This document shows, one piece after another, positions 27,900 to 36,444 of a stretch of DNA of 64,000 bases. Numbering within the stretch: position 1 is the stretch's first letter; the number at the start of each line of letters is the position of its first letter. Made by a program: the position numbers and the translations under genes. The notes under the pieces are model-generated. The model had not been told where the DNA came from, ran no database searches, and was given only the letters and a program-made list of their open reading frames with translations. Origin of the DNA: Rhodospirillales bacterium 24-66-33 (lineage in GTDB: Bacteria > Pseudomonadota > Alphaproteobacteria > Reyranellales > Reyranellaceae); NCBI GenBank assembly GCA_002281855.1, contig NCHQ01000006.1, positions 62,001 through 126,000 on the forward strand, given 5' to 3'.

Positions 27900-28111
27900 G
27901 GACCGAGCCACGCCATGTCGTTGCCTTGCTCGCGAAGCCCGATCCCAGGGTCCGGGGCGTGGTTATCTACGGAAACGACGACGGTCCGGCGGTAAAGGAG
28001 ACGGCGGAGGGCGCGCCACTGGCCCTGCCAGAGCGCGTCCGCAGCCTCGACGGCAAGTCACCCGAACGTGTGATCGTCGTGCCGAACCGCATCGTAAATG
28101 TTGTAGTCTAG
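27896..28111 (+). pseudogene. Chimeric remnant: holA 5' fragment fused to leuS 3' fragment
   Basis: A 71-codon open frame beginning at a GTG that overlaps the TPR gene stop. Residues about 3-30 (HVVALLAKPDPRVRGVVIYG then NDDG) copy the N-terminus of the HolA encoded at 28347. From about residue 34 to the end (ALPERVRSLDGKSPERV then [12 protein letters not shown]) it copies the C-terminus of LeuS, including its stop. The nucleotide match is also obvious in both parts. The order holA'-leuS' is the junction expected from a tandem duplication. It may be translated, but no function is expected. Confidence 0.85.
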
Positions 28112-28139
28112 GGCCGCAGAGCCAGGAAGGGCCAGAAAC

Positions 28140-28310
28140 ATGGCACGCAAGCCGAACTACGATTTCGAGCGTCGCGAGCGCGAACGCCTTAAGGCCATCA
28201 AGGTCGCCGAGAAGGCCGAAGCCAAGCGCGCCGCGCGCGAGCGCGCCAGGCTGGAAGAGGGTGGAGAAGCCGCGGCGGGCGAAAGCGAACCGTCGACCGA
28301 CAAGAGCTGA
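28140..28310 (+). CDS. Small charged conserved hypothetical protein (56 aa)
   Basis: A 56-residue open frame starting MARKPNYDFERRERERLK, then an Ala/Lys/Glu/Arg-rich helix and an acidic tail ending DKS. A ribosome site AGGAAGGG lies about 8 bases upstream of the ATG. The start MARKPNYDFERRERE resembles small uncharacterised proteins common in alphaproteobacteria. It is almost certainly one long helix, highly charged, cytoplasmic. It fills the gap between the holA'-leuS' remnant and holA, and no function is known. Confidence 0.7.
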   Translation: MARKPNYDFERRERERLKAIKVAEKAEAKRAARERARLEEGGEAAAGESEPSTDKS

Positions 28311-28346
28311 CGTCTCCCGCAGCCTGGCCCATGCTATAGACGGGCC

Positions 28347-29390
28347 GTGAAGATCGAAGCACGACAGGTCGAGTCCTTCCTGAAGAAGCCGGATCCCAAG
28401 GTCCGGGGCGTGGTGATCTATGGCAACGACGACGGCTTGGTCGCCGAGCGCGCCGTCACGCTCGCCAGGTCGGTCTGCGAGGATCTCAAGGATCCGTTCC
28501 GCGTGGTCGACATCGCCGGAGACGTGCTGAAGCAGGATCCGGCGCGGCTGGCCGACGAGTTCGGCGCTCTTTCGATGATGGGCGGACGGCGTGTGATCCG
28601 CGTCCGACCCGCTGGCGAAGAATCCGTTGCGGCGCTGGAGAACCTCGTCGAGGCCGTTGCGGGCGATGCGCTGATCATCGTCGAAGCCGGTAATCTGACG
28701 CCGCGCTCCAATCTGCGCACCCTCGCCGAAACCGAGGCCAGCCTGGCCGCCTTGCCCTGCTACATGGACAATGAGGCCGCGCTCGAAGGGCTGGTCGAAA
28801 GCGCCGCCCGTGCCCAGGGGCTGAGCGTCGATCCCGAGGCCCTGGATTGGATCGTGCAGCGGCTGGGCGGCGATCGCGGTCAGACCCGCGGCGAGATCGA
28901 CAAGCTGCTGCTCTACAAAGGATCCGATGCCGGCAAGAGCATCACGCTGCAGGATGCGATGGCCGTTCTCGGCGACACCGCGTCCATCGGCATCGACGAC
29001 GTGATCGCGGCGACGTTCGATGGCGAAGTGGTGGCCCTCGACCGGGCGCTCGACCGTGTTTTCGCCGAAGGCGGCAATCCGGTGCAGCTCGTGCGCTCAC
29101 TGCAGCGACACGCCGACCAGCTTCATCTCGTCTCGGGACACGTCGCCAAGGGGTTGAACCTCGAAGGCGCCCTGTTCAAGGCGCGTGGACTGCCCCGGGG
29201 CGGCCCCGTGCGCCAGCGTTTCGAGAGGCATTTACGGACCTGGCCGCTGCCGCGACTGAACGCGGCTGTCTCCACGATCCTCGATGCCGAGATCGACTGC
29301 AAGCGGACGGGCCTTCCGCATGAAGCCATTGCCCGCCGCCTTTGCCTCCGCCTGAGCCAGGCGGCGCGATCGGCAAAGGCCCGGCGTTAG
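28347..29390 (+). CDS. holA: DNA polymerase III subunit delta
   Basis: A 347-residue HolA, the clamp-opening subunit of the clamp loader. The N-terminal FLKKPDPKVRGVVIYGNDDG holds the degenerate nucleotide-binding region, followed by DELGALSMMGGRR-like sequence and the segment RGEIDKLLLYKGSDAGKSITL typical of alphaproteobacterial HolA. The start is GTG at 28347; the remnant at 27896 aligns from the same GTG, which supports this choice. It usually follows lptE in relatives, but no lptE is recognisable here. Confidence 0.94.
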   Translation: MKIEARQVESFLKKPDPKVRGVVIYGNDDGLVAERAVTLARSVCEDLKDPFRVVDIAGDVLKQDPARLADEFGALSMMGGRRVIRVRPAGEESVAALENLVEAVAGDALIIVEAGNLTPRSNLRTLAETEASLAALPCYMDNEAALEGLVESAARAQGLSVDPEALDWIVQRLGGDRGQTRGEIDKLLLYKGSDAGKSITLQDAMAVLGDTASIGIDDVIAATFDGEVVALDRALDRVFAEGGNPVQLVRSLQRHADQLHLVSGHVAKGLNLEGALFKARGLPRGGPVRQRFERHLRTWPLPRLNAAVSTILDAEIDCKRTGLPHEAIARRLCLRLSQAARSAKARR

Positions 29391-29394
29391 GCTT

Positions 29395-30210
29395 CTACTT
29401 GCCGGTCGGCGTCAGCGGAATCGCCGCCTGCGGCGACAGGACGAGGAAGGTGAAGCTCTCTTCGATGTAGAGGCGCACGCGCTCGGTGTCGTGCTCCAGG
29501 TATCCGATCGAGAAATCCTGTCCGACCGTCAGTTCGAAATCACCCCCGCGCAGGGAGATCACGAGGCCCCCATCGAGGCCAGGCGCGGCATACACCTCAC
29601 CGTCGATCAGCCGCTGAACGTGGCTGAGGATCGGATAGCCTCCGTCGGTCCGAGACTGGAGGTCCTTGAAGAGTTGCTCGCTCAACACGACGGCGAACGG
29701 ACCTTCGACGCCTTCGTCGCGAAGCTTCTTCAGGGCTGCCGCCACGGCGTCGGGGTAATCGGCGTGGCTGGTCCCCATCGCCACCGCCTGTCCCTTCTGC
29801 GCTTCGCAGATGCCGATGATCTGGGCCGCCGTGTAACCGTGAAAGATGGCGCGGTCCTCCGCGATGGCGATCTCGCGCGCCGCCGCCGTGACCGAATCGA
29901 GATCCGGATCGCGTGCCCCGCGATCGATGGCGTCCAGTTCCGCGCGCGTCACTTCGAAGGGTATCCGGAGTTCGACGAGCGGCTGGATCCGCCGCAGCAG
30001 CGCTCGCACGTTCTGTCCGCCCGGCGGCGAGGCGATCGGATCGGCGCGGCCCAACTCGACGTCGGACGCACCCCAACCGAGTGGCCCGCGGAAATCGACG
30101 ACGCGACGGGCGGCGAGCAGGGTACGCAGCGTCCGCGTCGCCTCCTTCTCGATCTCTTCCCAACCGGCTTCGGTGATGGGTGCGCGATCACGAAAGAGAT
30201 GGTTCTTCAT
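29395..30210 (-). CDS. Encapsulin shell protein (family 1, linocin/CFP29 type)
   Basis: A 271-residue HK97-fold shell protein. The start KNHLFRDRAPITEAGWEEIEKEA and the segments VDFRGPLGWG, IFHGYTAAQIIGI and the C-terminal VRLYIEESFTFLVLSP are standard for family 1 encapsulins, which assemble into 60-subunit compartments of about 24 nm. The ATG overlaps the stop of the encapsulated ferritin (ATGA), so cargo and shell are co-translated with cargo first. The gene ends 4 bases from the convergent holA. Confidence 0.96.
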   Translation of the reverse strand: MKNHLFRDRAPITEAGWEEIEKEATRTLRTLLAARRVVDFRGPLGWGASDVELGRADPIASPPGGQNVRALLRRIQPLVELRIPFEVTRAELDAIDRGARDPDLDSVTAAAREIAIAEDRAIFHGYTAAQIIGICEAQKGQAVAMGTSHADYPDAVAAALKKLRDEGVEGPFAVVLSEQLFKDLQSRTDGGYPILSHVQRLIDGEVYAAPGLDGGLVISLRGGDFELTVGQDFSIGYLEHDTERVRLYIEESFTFLVLSPQAAIPLTPTGK

Positions 30211-30602
30211 TTTCTCACCTGATCGGACTTCCGGCGAAGGCTGCCGATTCCAAGACTGCCAGTGGAGACGCTTTCGGCTTCGTCACCGCCAGACCCGCCG
30301 CCCTTCATGTCGGCCTCGATCTCCTTGATCGGACCTTCCTTGAACAGGAACGTCCGCAGATGCTCATCCATCTTGGGGTCGTTACGGCGTAGCCACTCGA
30401 GAGCCATCGCAGCGTGTTCCTTTTCCTCGTCGCGGTTGTGTTCGAGGATGGTGCGCAACTCGGCGTTCGACGTGGCTTTGGCCCGCTGGTCGTACCAGTC
30501 GACGGCCTCGAGTTCTTCCATGAGGGAAACGATCGCGCGATGGCGATCAATGACCTCGGGGCCGAGCTTGGCCGGGTCTTCGTGCAGCGTTTCACTAGCC
30601 AT
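30207..30602 (-). CDS. Encapsulated ferritin-like protein (EncFtn cargo)
   Basis: A 131-residue two-helix ferritin-like protein. The residues known to bind iron or form the entry site in the Rhodospirillum rubrum homologue have matches here, shifted by two: E30, W36, Y37, E60 and H63 (VDWYDQR and DEEKEHAAMALEWLRR). A Gly-rich linker leads to the C-terminal targeting peptide TGSLGIGSLRRK, which docks cargo to the inner face of the encapsulin shell. It oxidises Fe(II) for storage inside the shell. The ATG at 30602 is the only sensible start. Confidence 0.95.
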   Translation of the reverse strand: MASETLHEDPAKLGPEVIDRHRAIVSLMEELEAVDWYDQRAKATSNAELRTILEHNRDEEKEHAAMALEWLRRNDPKMDEHLRTFLFKEGPIKEIEADMKGGGSGGDEAESVSTGSLGIGSLRRKSDQVRK

Positions 30603-30727
30603 GGCGCAGCAACGCTCGATCCCGCGCGAGGTTCCGCGACGAGGGCCGCCGTCGCGCCGATGTTCCGAGGAACGGCGTCGCGCTCGTTGCGTTGCTTGGC
30701 GACCGTTACACATTTGTGGAGAGGAAC

Positions 30728-31195
30728 GTGCGCGCTTTGGGTTGCCTTCTGGCGGCGTCGTTCCTGGTGAGTGCCTGCGCCAGCGTTCCCATGGCGGGGC
30801 CCGCTGCCGATGCGGACGGCAAGCGGTTCGACCCGCCACCGCCCGGTCAGTCCGCTTTGTATCTCTATCGAACGTCGGTGCTCGGCTCTGAGGCCGTCTT
30901 CTCGCTCGCGGACAATCAGCAGCCGATCGGCTCATTGGCCAATAGAACCTGGATCCGCGCCGACGTCGTGCCGGGACGGCACGTCATCACCTGCAGCGTA
31001 CCGAGTTACGCGCCGCTGACGCAGCCGCTGGCGGAGGCAGCCACCGTCGATCTGGCGCCCGGCGAGATCCGCTTTCTCGAAGTGGATGTATGGCCGGGGC
31101 TTCCGCTCAATCCGCGCTGTGTGGCAGGCGAAGTGACAGCCGACAAGGGCCGCGCCGCGGTGACGGACGGCAACCGCGCCATGGCGGCCAACTGA
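30728..31195 (+). CDS. DUF2846-like lipoprotein
   Basis: A predicted lipoprotein of 155 residues from a GTG at 30728 (VRALGCLLAASFLVSAC, lipobox LVSAC), with ribosome site GGAGAGGAA just upstream. An ATG at 30692 in frame would add 12 residues and spoil the signal peptide. The body ALYLYRTSVLGS, DNQQPIGSLANRTW and PGEIRFLEVDVWPG fits the DUF2846 domain. It is divergent from the encapsulin operon, 125 bases away, and convergent with parB. The function is unknown. Confidence 0.82.
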   Translation: MRALGCLLAASFLVSACASVPMAGPAADADGKRFDPPPPGQSALYLYRTSVLGSEAVFSLADNQQPIGSLANRTWIRADVVPGRHVITCSVPSYAPLTQPLAEAATVDLAPGEIRFLEVDVWPGLPLNPRCVAGEVTADKGRAAVTDGNRAMAAN

Positions 31196-31197
31196 CG

Positions 31198-32172
31198 TCA
31201 ACGCCGCGTGAGCTTGTCGACCACCGTGTCGAGCTGATCGAAATCTCGAATCTCCAGGGTGAGCATGCTCTGCTCGCCGAGGCCGCGAAGGGTCAGGTCT
31301 GCCTTGAGGCCCAGCGCTTCCTCGATACGCTTCTCGAGGGCGCGCGTGTCCGCGCTCTTCGGCGCGGCGCCGCCGGCGGCCGGGCTGGCCTTCGAGCCGC
31401 CGCCCTTGGCGGTTTTCTTCGTCTCGCCGGTCAGGCGTTCGAGGTCACGTACGGTGAGCTTCTCGGCAACGGCCCGCTGGGCCATCGCCAACGGGTCGGG
31501 TACACCGATCAGTGTACGTGCCTGGCCGGCGGACAGGTCACCGTCGCGCACCATCTCCTGAACGGCCGGCGGCAAGTCGAGAAGCCGCAGGGTGTTGGCG
31601 ACATGCGGCCGGCTGCGGCCCATCATGCGCGCAATGTCTTCCTGCGTGTGGCTGTAATCCTCGATCAGCCGCTTGTAGCCCTGCGCCTCGTCGATCGCGG
31701 TGAGATCGGAACGCTGAAGGTTCTCGACCAGGCCGATCTGCAGGGCGTCCCTGTCGTCGATGCTGCGGATGACGACGGGAACATCGTGAAGCTGGGCCTT
31801 TTGCGCGGCCCGCCAGCGGCGCTCGCCGGCGATGATCTCGTAGGAATCGGCCGAGTCGCGCAGCGGGCGCACAAGTATAGGTTGTAGAAGGCCATACTCC
31901 TTGACCGATTCGACCAGCATCTCGATGCCCTCGAAACTGGTGCGCGGCTGCATCTTGCCGGGCTTGAGCTGGCCGATCGGCAAAGTGAGCGGCGTCTTGT
32001 TGGGCGAGGGGCGCGCATTTTCGACAGCACCCGATTCCGGCGTCACAACCACCGGTTGCGGCGACGCCGACGGAGTGGCGGGAGGAGGCGTCACCGCAGC
32101 GGCGACTTCGTCGTCGCCGAGGAGAGCGGACAGGCCGCGGCCGAGGCCGCGCGGTTTGGGAGCTTGGGTCAT
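31198..32172 (-). CDS. parB: Chromosome partitioning protein ParB
   Basis: A 324-residue ParB/Spo0J. The CTP-binding and clamp region includes LVRPLRDSADSYEIIAGERRWRAAQ (arginine-rich GERRWRA motif). The helix-turn-helix follows (SHTQEDIARMMGRSRPHVANTLRLL), and the C-terminal dimerisation domain starts near residue 275 after an Ala/Lys-rich linker. It binds parS, and two perfect parS sites lie 1.3 and 1.8 kb upstream at 33532 and 34021. The start overlaps the parA stop as ATGA. Confidence 0.97.
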   Translation of the reverse strand: MTQAPKPRGLGRGLSALLGDDEVAAAVTPPPATPSASPQPVVVTPESGAVENARPSPNKTPLTLPIGQLKPGKMQPRTSFEGIEMLVESVKEYGLLQPILVRPLRDSADSYEIIAGERRWRAAQKAQLHDVPVVIRSIDDRDALQIGLVENLQRSDLTAIDEAQGYKRLIEDYSHTQEDIARMMGRSRPHVANTLRLLDLPPAVQEMVRDGDLSAGQARTLIGVPDPLAMAQRAVAEKLTVRDLERLTGETKKTAKGGGSKASPAAGGAAPKSADTRALEKRIEEALGLKADLTLRGLGEQSMLTLEIRDFDQLDTVVDKLTRR

Positions 32173-33008
32173 TGTACGGGTGCCTGTTCTGCGGCGAGGC
32201 GCCGGCGGCGGATGAACTCGCTCGCCAGCAAAATGTAGGCCTGCGATCCGGCACAGGCATTATCGTAGATCAACACCGGCATGCCGTGGGACGGCGCTTC
32301 GGCAATGCGCACGTTGCGCGGGATCGTCGTCCCGAAAACGAGCTCGCCGTAATGGCCGCGGACATCGGCCACGACTTGCTGGCTCAAGGTCATCCGGCGG
32401 TCCACCATGGTCAGGACCACGCCGAAGATGTGCAATCTTGGATTAAGGCGCTTCTTCACGCGCTCGATCGTATTGCCCAGCGCGCCGATCCCTTCGAGGG
32501 CCAGGAACTCGGCCTGCAAGGGAACGAGGACCGCATCCACAGCCACCAGGGCATTGAGAGTGACGAGGCCCAGGGACGGGGGACAGTCGATCAGGACGAT
32601 GTTCCAGCGCTGCCGGGCGTCGCTCTCCGGCGCCGCCAGCGCATCCGCCAGCCGGTTCTCACGACGCTCCATGTCGATCAACTCGATCTCGGCGCCCGCG
32701 AGTTGAACCGACGCCGGCATGACCTCAAGCCCCGGGATGCGGGTCTGTCGGACACACTCGCCCATGGGCTTCAGACCGAGCAAATACTCGTATGATCCGG
32801 GTGAGCGCTCATTTCGACCCACCCCTAGACTGGTCGAGGCGTTTCCCTGGGGATCCAGATCGATCAGGAGGACCCGCTCCCCGACCGCCGCGAGAGCCGT
32901 GGCAAGGTTGATGGCCGTCGTCGTTTTACCGACGCCGCCCTTCTGGTTGGCGATCGCGAAGATCTGGGGCGCCGGTATAGGGGCCGATTCGGAGGAGGAC
33001 GGCGTCAC
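32169..33008 (-). CDS. parA: Chromosome partitioning ATPase ParA/Soj
   Basis: A 279-residue deviant Walker ATPase: IANQKGGVGKTTTAINLA near residue 18, the A' aspartate in LLIDLDPQGNAS, and VLIDCPPSLGLVT as Walker B. The start is GTG at 33008. No ATG occurs before the Walker motif, so the start lies inside the end of rsmG, giving an 83-base overlap in a different frame. It drives segregation of ParB-parS complexes and couples to DnaA in many bacteria. Confidence 0.96.
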   Translation of the reverse strand: MTPSSSESAPIPAPQIFAIANQKGGVGKTTTAINLATALAAVGERVLLIDLDPQGNASTSLGVGRNERSPGSYEYLLGLKPMGECVRQTRIPGLEVMPASVQLAGAEIELIDMERRENRLADALAAPESDARQRWNIVLIDCPPSLGLVTLNALVAVDAVLVPLQAEFLALEGIGALGNTIERVKKRLNPRLHIFGVVLTMVDRRMTLSQQVVADVRGHYGELVFGTTIPRNVRIAEAPSHGMPVLIYDNACAGSQAYILLASEFIRRRRLAAEQAPVQ

Positions 33009-33564
33009 GATCGGTCACGCTTGCAATGGCATCGGGTGAAAAGTCCCATTTCTTCTTCGCCTCGTCCACCTCGGCCTGCCAACCCTTGCCCTTGTGGAAG
33101 AGGCAGGTGGCGTTCTCTGTCCTATGTCGATCCGACCATGCGAGCAATTGATCCAGGGGCGCAAGGGCCCTTGCCGTGATCACGTCGGCCCCCGCCGGCG
33201 GCGCCATCTCGATCCGCTTCACCACCACCGTGGGAGGCCTCTCCAGCCCCATTTTCCGCCCGGCTTCCCCGAGGAAAGCCGCTTTCCGCGCATCCGATTC
33301 GATCAGGGTGACCAAGAGGTCCGGGCGTAGGGCCGCGATGACGAGGCCGGGAAATCCGCCCCCGCTTCCCAGGTCGGCGAGTGACTTGGCATTTGCCGGG
33401 ATCAGGGAAACCACCTGGGCGGAATCGACCACGTGGCGCTTCCAGGCCCCCTCCAAGGTATTGCGTCCGACCAGGTTGATGGCCTTCTGCCACCGATTCA
33501 GGGTCTCGACCAGAATCTCCAGGCGGCGGAGTGTTTCACGTGAAACATCGGAAAGAGGATCCAC
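32926..33564 (-). CDS. rsmG: 16S rRNA (guanine527-N7)-methyltransferase RsmG
   Basis: A 212-residue RsmG. The SAM motif is LADLGSGGGFPGLVIA near residue 64, then VTLIESDARKAAFL and VITARALAPLDQLL. The very N-terminus SDVSRETLRRL is encoded by a perfect parS site (33532-33547). The last 28 codons run over the start of parA; typical family members end about there or slightly earlier. Part of the mnmG-rsmG-parA-parB operon, which is conserved near origins. Confidence 0.95.
   Translation of the reverse strand: MDPLSDVSRETLRRLEILVETLNRWQKAINLVGRNTLEGAWKRHVVDSAQVVSLIPANAKSLADLGSGGGFPGLVIAALRPDLLVTLIESDARKAAFLGEAGRKMGLERPPTVVVKRIEMAPPAGADVITARALAPLDQLLAWSDRHRTENATCLFHKGKGWQAEVDEAKKKWDFSPDAIASVTDRDAVLLRIGPYTGAPDLRDRQPEGRRR
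33532..33547. other. parS centromere site 1
   Basis: TGTTTCACGTGAAACA, a perfect 16-base palindromic ParB-binding site, lies inside the first codons of rsmG. The match to the parS consensus is exact. Confidence 0.95.
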
Positions 33565-33566
33565 GG

Positions 33567-35426
33567 CTAGGCAGCCCGCCGACGGACATGTTTCAGGAGG
33601 GCAACCAGCGCCGCCGGAGTCACACCCGAAATGCGCGCCGCCTGTCCGAGGGTTGCCGGACGATTGGCTTCCAGCTTCTGGCGAACCTCAGTCGACAGGC
33701 TTCCGATGGCGCCATAATCAAGATCTGGGGGCAGGCTCAGGGCTTCGTCCCGCCTGTAGGCGGCGATGTCGCCGCGTTGCCGGGACAGGTATCCCTCGTA
33801 GCGCGAATCTATGGTAAGCTGTTCCACGAACTCCGGCGAGACGGCAGCGAGTTCAGGCCATACGCCAACGAGACGATCCCAGTCGAGTTCCGGGTAGGCG
33901 AGCAGATCGAGCGCCGACCGCGCGACGCCGTCCTGATTGATGGCGATCCCGCGCTTCGCCAAGGCCGACGGGCTGATCCGGAGACTGCCCGCAAGAGATC
34001 GGGCGGCTTCGAGGGCCCGATGTTTCACGTGAAACATTGCCGCCCGTTCATTGCCCACACAGCCGATCTCGAGTCCTCGCGGAGTCAGCCGCTGGTCGGC
34101 ATTATCGGCGCGTAGCCACAGACGGTACTCGGCCCGCGAGGTGAACATCCGATAGGGTTCCGTCACCCCGAGGGAGACGAGGTCGTCGATCAGGACGCCA
34201 AGGTAACCATCCGCGCGGTCGACGACGAACGGCTTTGCCAGCACCGCATTCAACCCGGCAATCAACCCCTGTGCCGCCGCTTCCTCATATCCCGTCGTGC
34301 CGTTGATCTGGCCGGCCATGAAGAGGCCCGGAACACGGCGCGTTTCCAAGGTCGCGTTGAGTTCGCGCGGGTCGATATGATCGTATTCGATCGCGTAACC
34401 GGGCCTGAACATCTCGGCATGCTCCAGGCCCGGTATGGTCCGGAGCATCGCAAGCTGGACGTCCTGCGGCAGCGAGGTCGAGATGCCATTGGGATAAACG
34501 GTGTCGTCGTCCAGGCCCTCCGGCTCGAGGAAGATCTGGTGGCGGTCCCGGTTGCCGAACCGCACCACCTTATCCTCGATCGATGGGCAATAACGCGGCC
34601 CCACGCTTTCGATCTGCCCGGAGTACATGGGCGCCCGGTGGAGGTTGGCGCGGATGATCTCGTGCGTCTCGGCCGTGGTCGTCGTGATGTGGCAAGGGAC
34701 CTGAGGGGTCGTAATCCGACTAGTCAAGTAGGAGAATGGCTTCGCCGGATCGTCGCCATCCTGACGCTCCAGGGAGGCGTAGTCGATCGTCCGGCCATCG
34801 AGGCGCGCCGGGGTCCCTGTTTTCAGTCGCCCCAGCGTGAAGCCCAGCCGATGCAAGGTGAGCGCCAGCGCCGTCGAGGGCTCCTCGACTCCATCGCCCC
34901 GCGCGCGGCCGGCCGGGATCTTGGTCTCGCCCATATGGATGAGGCCGCGGAGGAAGGTCCCCGTCGTCAGGATCACCCGCCCGGCGCCAATCTCGGACCC
35001 CGACTCGGTGATGACCCCTGCACACGCACCCGTTGCATCGATGCGAATATCCGCAACCGCCTCGGCGCGGATTTCGAGGTTCGCCTGTTCCGCCAGCAGT
35101 TCCTGGATCGCCCGCCGGTAAAGCTTCCGATCGGCCTGCGCCCGTGGGCCCCGGACGGCCGGACCCTTGGACAGGTTCAGTGTGCGGAATTGAATTCCGC
35201 CGCGATCGATCGCGCGGCCCATGATTCCGTCGAGTGCGTCGATCTCGCGGACGAGATGTCCCTTGCCCAGCCCGCCGATCGCGGGATTGCAGGACATCTC
35301 GCCGATCGTCTCCATTCGATGGGTGAGCAGAAGGGTGCGGGCGCCAAGGCGAGCAGATGCGGCCGCAGCCTCACAGCCGGCATGACCACCCCCCACCACG
35401 ATCACGTCATACGAGAAGGCCCTCAT
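33567..35426 (-). CDS. mnmG: tRNA uridine-5-carboxymethylaminomethyl modification enzyme MnmG (GidA)
   Basis: A 619-residue FAD protein. The dinucleotide-binding motif [16 protein letters not shown] starts at residue 8. [25 protein letters not shown] and the C-terminal [10 protein letters not shown] are diagnostic. It acts with MnmE to modify U34 of tRNAs. ATG 35426 gives the standard N-terminus; the longer frame to 35513 is not conserved. The stretch [14 protein letters not shown] in the C-terminal third is encoded over a perfect parS site (34021-34036). mnmE is not adjacent but 10 kb away. Confidence 0.97.
   Translation of the reverse strand: MRAFSYDVIVVGGGHAGCEAAAASARLGARTLLLTHRMETIGEMSCNPAIGGLGKGHLVREIDALDGIMGRAIDRGGIQFRTLNLSKGPAVRGPRAQADRKLYRRAIQELLAEQANLEIRAEAVADIRIDATGACAGVITESGSEIGAGRVILTTGTFLRGLIHMGETKIPAGRARGDGVEEPSTALALTLHRLGFTLGRLKTGTPARLDGRTIDYASLERQDGDDPAKPFSYLTSRITTPQVPCHITTTTAETHEIIRANLHRAPMYSGQIESVGPRYCPSIEDKVVRFGNRDRHQIFLEPEGLDDDTVYPNGISTSLPQDVQLAMLRTIPGLEHAEMFRPGYAIEYDHIDPRELNATLETRRVPGLFMAGQINGTTGYEEAAAQGLIAGLNAVLAKPFVVDRADGYLGVLIDDLVSLGVTEPYRMFTSRAEYRLWLRADNADQRLTPRGLEIGCVGNERAAMFHVKHRALEAARSLAGSLRISPSALAKRGIAINQDGVARSALDLLAYPELDWDRLVGVWPELAAVSPEFVEQLTIDSRYEGYLSRQRGDIAAYRRDEALSLPPDLDYGAIGSLSTEVRQKLEANRPATLGQAARISGVTPAALVALLKHVRRRAA
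34021..34036. other. parS centromere site 2
   Basis: A second exact TGTTTCACGTGAAACA, within mnmG, where it encodes MFHVKH. It is 489 bases from site 1, start to start. Both are in coding sequence. Confidence 0.95.
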
Positions 35427-35448
35427 GCCGGGCCATTTACGCCTCCCG

Positions 35449-36075
35449 TCAGCGGCGGTCCAGTTGGTCGAGATGGCTCGTGTCGTTGATGAACCCCACG
35501 CGTACGTCGCCATCCGCCAGGATCTCGACCTCGTTCAGCGAGCATGGGTCCTGCGCCAGCTTCCAGTACGCCGACAGCGGCTGATCGAGGAGTTGCAGCA
35601 GCAATGCGCGATTCACGCTGTCATGCCCGACCAGGACAACTGTCTCGCCGCTGTGCCGGTCCAGCACCAAACGCAGCGCATTCGCGGTGCGGGCAACAAC
35701 GTCCTGCAGCGATTCGCCGCCGGGAAAGCGCATGAGGTGAGGGGCACGTCGCCATAGGCGATACGCGTCCGGCGCCTCCTTCCCGACCTCGTCATGGGTG
35801 CGCATCTGCCACGCGCCATAGTCGATGTCGCCCATGCCTTCATGAACCGAGGAGGGAATACCGCAGACTTGTGCAACCCGGGCGCCCGTGACGACGCAGC
35901 GCTGCAGCGAACTCGTATAGACAGCAACCGGCTTCCAGCGCGCATGGATTCGCGCGGCCAGCGCGTCGGCCTGCGCCAGCCCTCTGTCGGTCAGGGGAAG
36001 GTCGGTGCGGCCCCGGAAGCGGGCCGGGTGAATGCCGTCGACGTGTCCGTGGCGGGTCAGCAGGATTCTGGTCAT
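35449..36075 (-). CDS. Histidine phosphatase family protein (possible alpha-ribazole phosphatase)
   Basis: A 208-residue histidine phosphatase. The catalytic RHG is in [11 protein letters not shown] at residues about 8-10. [17 protein letters not shown] and the later [14 protein letters not shown] supply the second conserved histidine. The length and the [10 protein letters not shown] loop fit phosphoglycerate mutase-like and CobC-like proteins. A cobalamin riboswitch and B12 uptake genes start just upstream on the other strand, so alpha-ribazole-5-phosphate dephosphorylation is plausible but not proven. ATG at 36075; the longer frame to 36396 crosses the riboswitch. Confidence 0.88.
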   Translation of the reverse strand: MTRILLTRHGHVDGIHPARFRGRTDLPLTDRGLAQADALAARIHARWKPVAVYTSSLQRCVVTGARVAQVCGIPSSVHEGMGDIDYGAWQMRTHDEVGKEAPDAYRLWRRAPHLMRFPGGESLQDVVARTANALRLVLDRHSGETVVLVGHDSVNRALLLQLLDQPLSAYWKLAQDPCSLNEVEILADGDVRVGFINDTSHLDQLDRR

Positions 36076-36177
36076 GCCCAAGTGTAACCCGCGAACCACA
36101 GAGCGTACCCGTGTCGTAAGGCAGCTATTCACGAAATCTTGACGGCCATGGCCGGCGTGCCTTAACCAGTGCGCATC

Positions 36178-36350
36178 GACGGTCCTCCTTAACCGGAGGC
36201 TAACAGGGAATGCCGTGCTGCCCCTTCGGGGGCTAATCGGCAGCTGTACCCGCAGCTGTAAGCGGCGAGCGACTGCCCCAGAGTCACTGGACGAAAGTCT
36301 GGGAAGACGGGCAGGAGCCGTGACCCGCGAGCCAGAAGACCTGCCGGCGA
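36178..36350 (+). promoter_or_regulatory. Cobalamin (B12) riboswitch
   Basis: The conserved elements appear in order: CCTTAACCGGAGGCTAACA with GGGAATGCCGTG, the ATCGGCAGCTGTACCCGCA core with TGTAAGCGGCGAGCG, and TCACTGG...TCTGGGAAGACGGGC. Last comes the B12 box GAGCCAGAAGACCTGCC at about 36330-36346. It ends about 95 bases before the btuB start and should shut off the uptake operon when adenosylcobalamin is plentiful. Confidence 0.95.
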
Positions 36351-36444
36351 TAGCGTCGCTCTTCCGATGGACGGGACAATCCAACGGGACGGTCAACCGA
36401 GCGGTGACGCGCCTTGTGCGTGTTCTGTCTTGGGAGATCCGTCT

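Noticed and set aside
36178..36396. Upstream extension of the histidine phosphatase frame to 36396
   Set aside because: It would translate through the antisense strand of the cobalamin riboswitch; the ATG at 36075 gives the conserved N-terminus.
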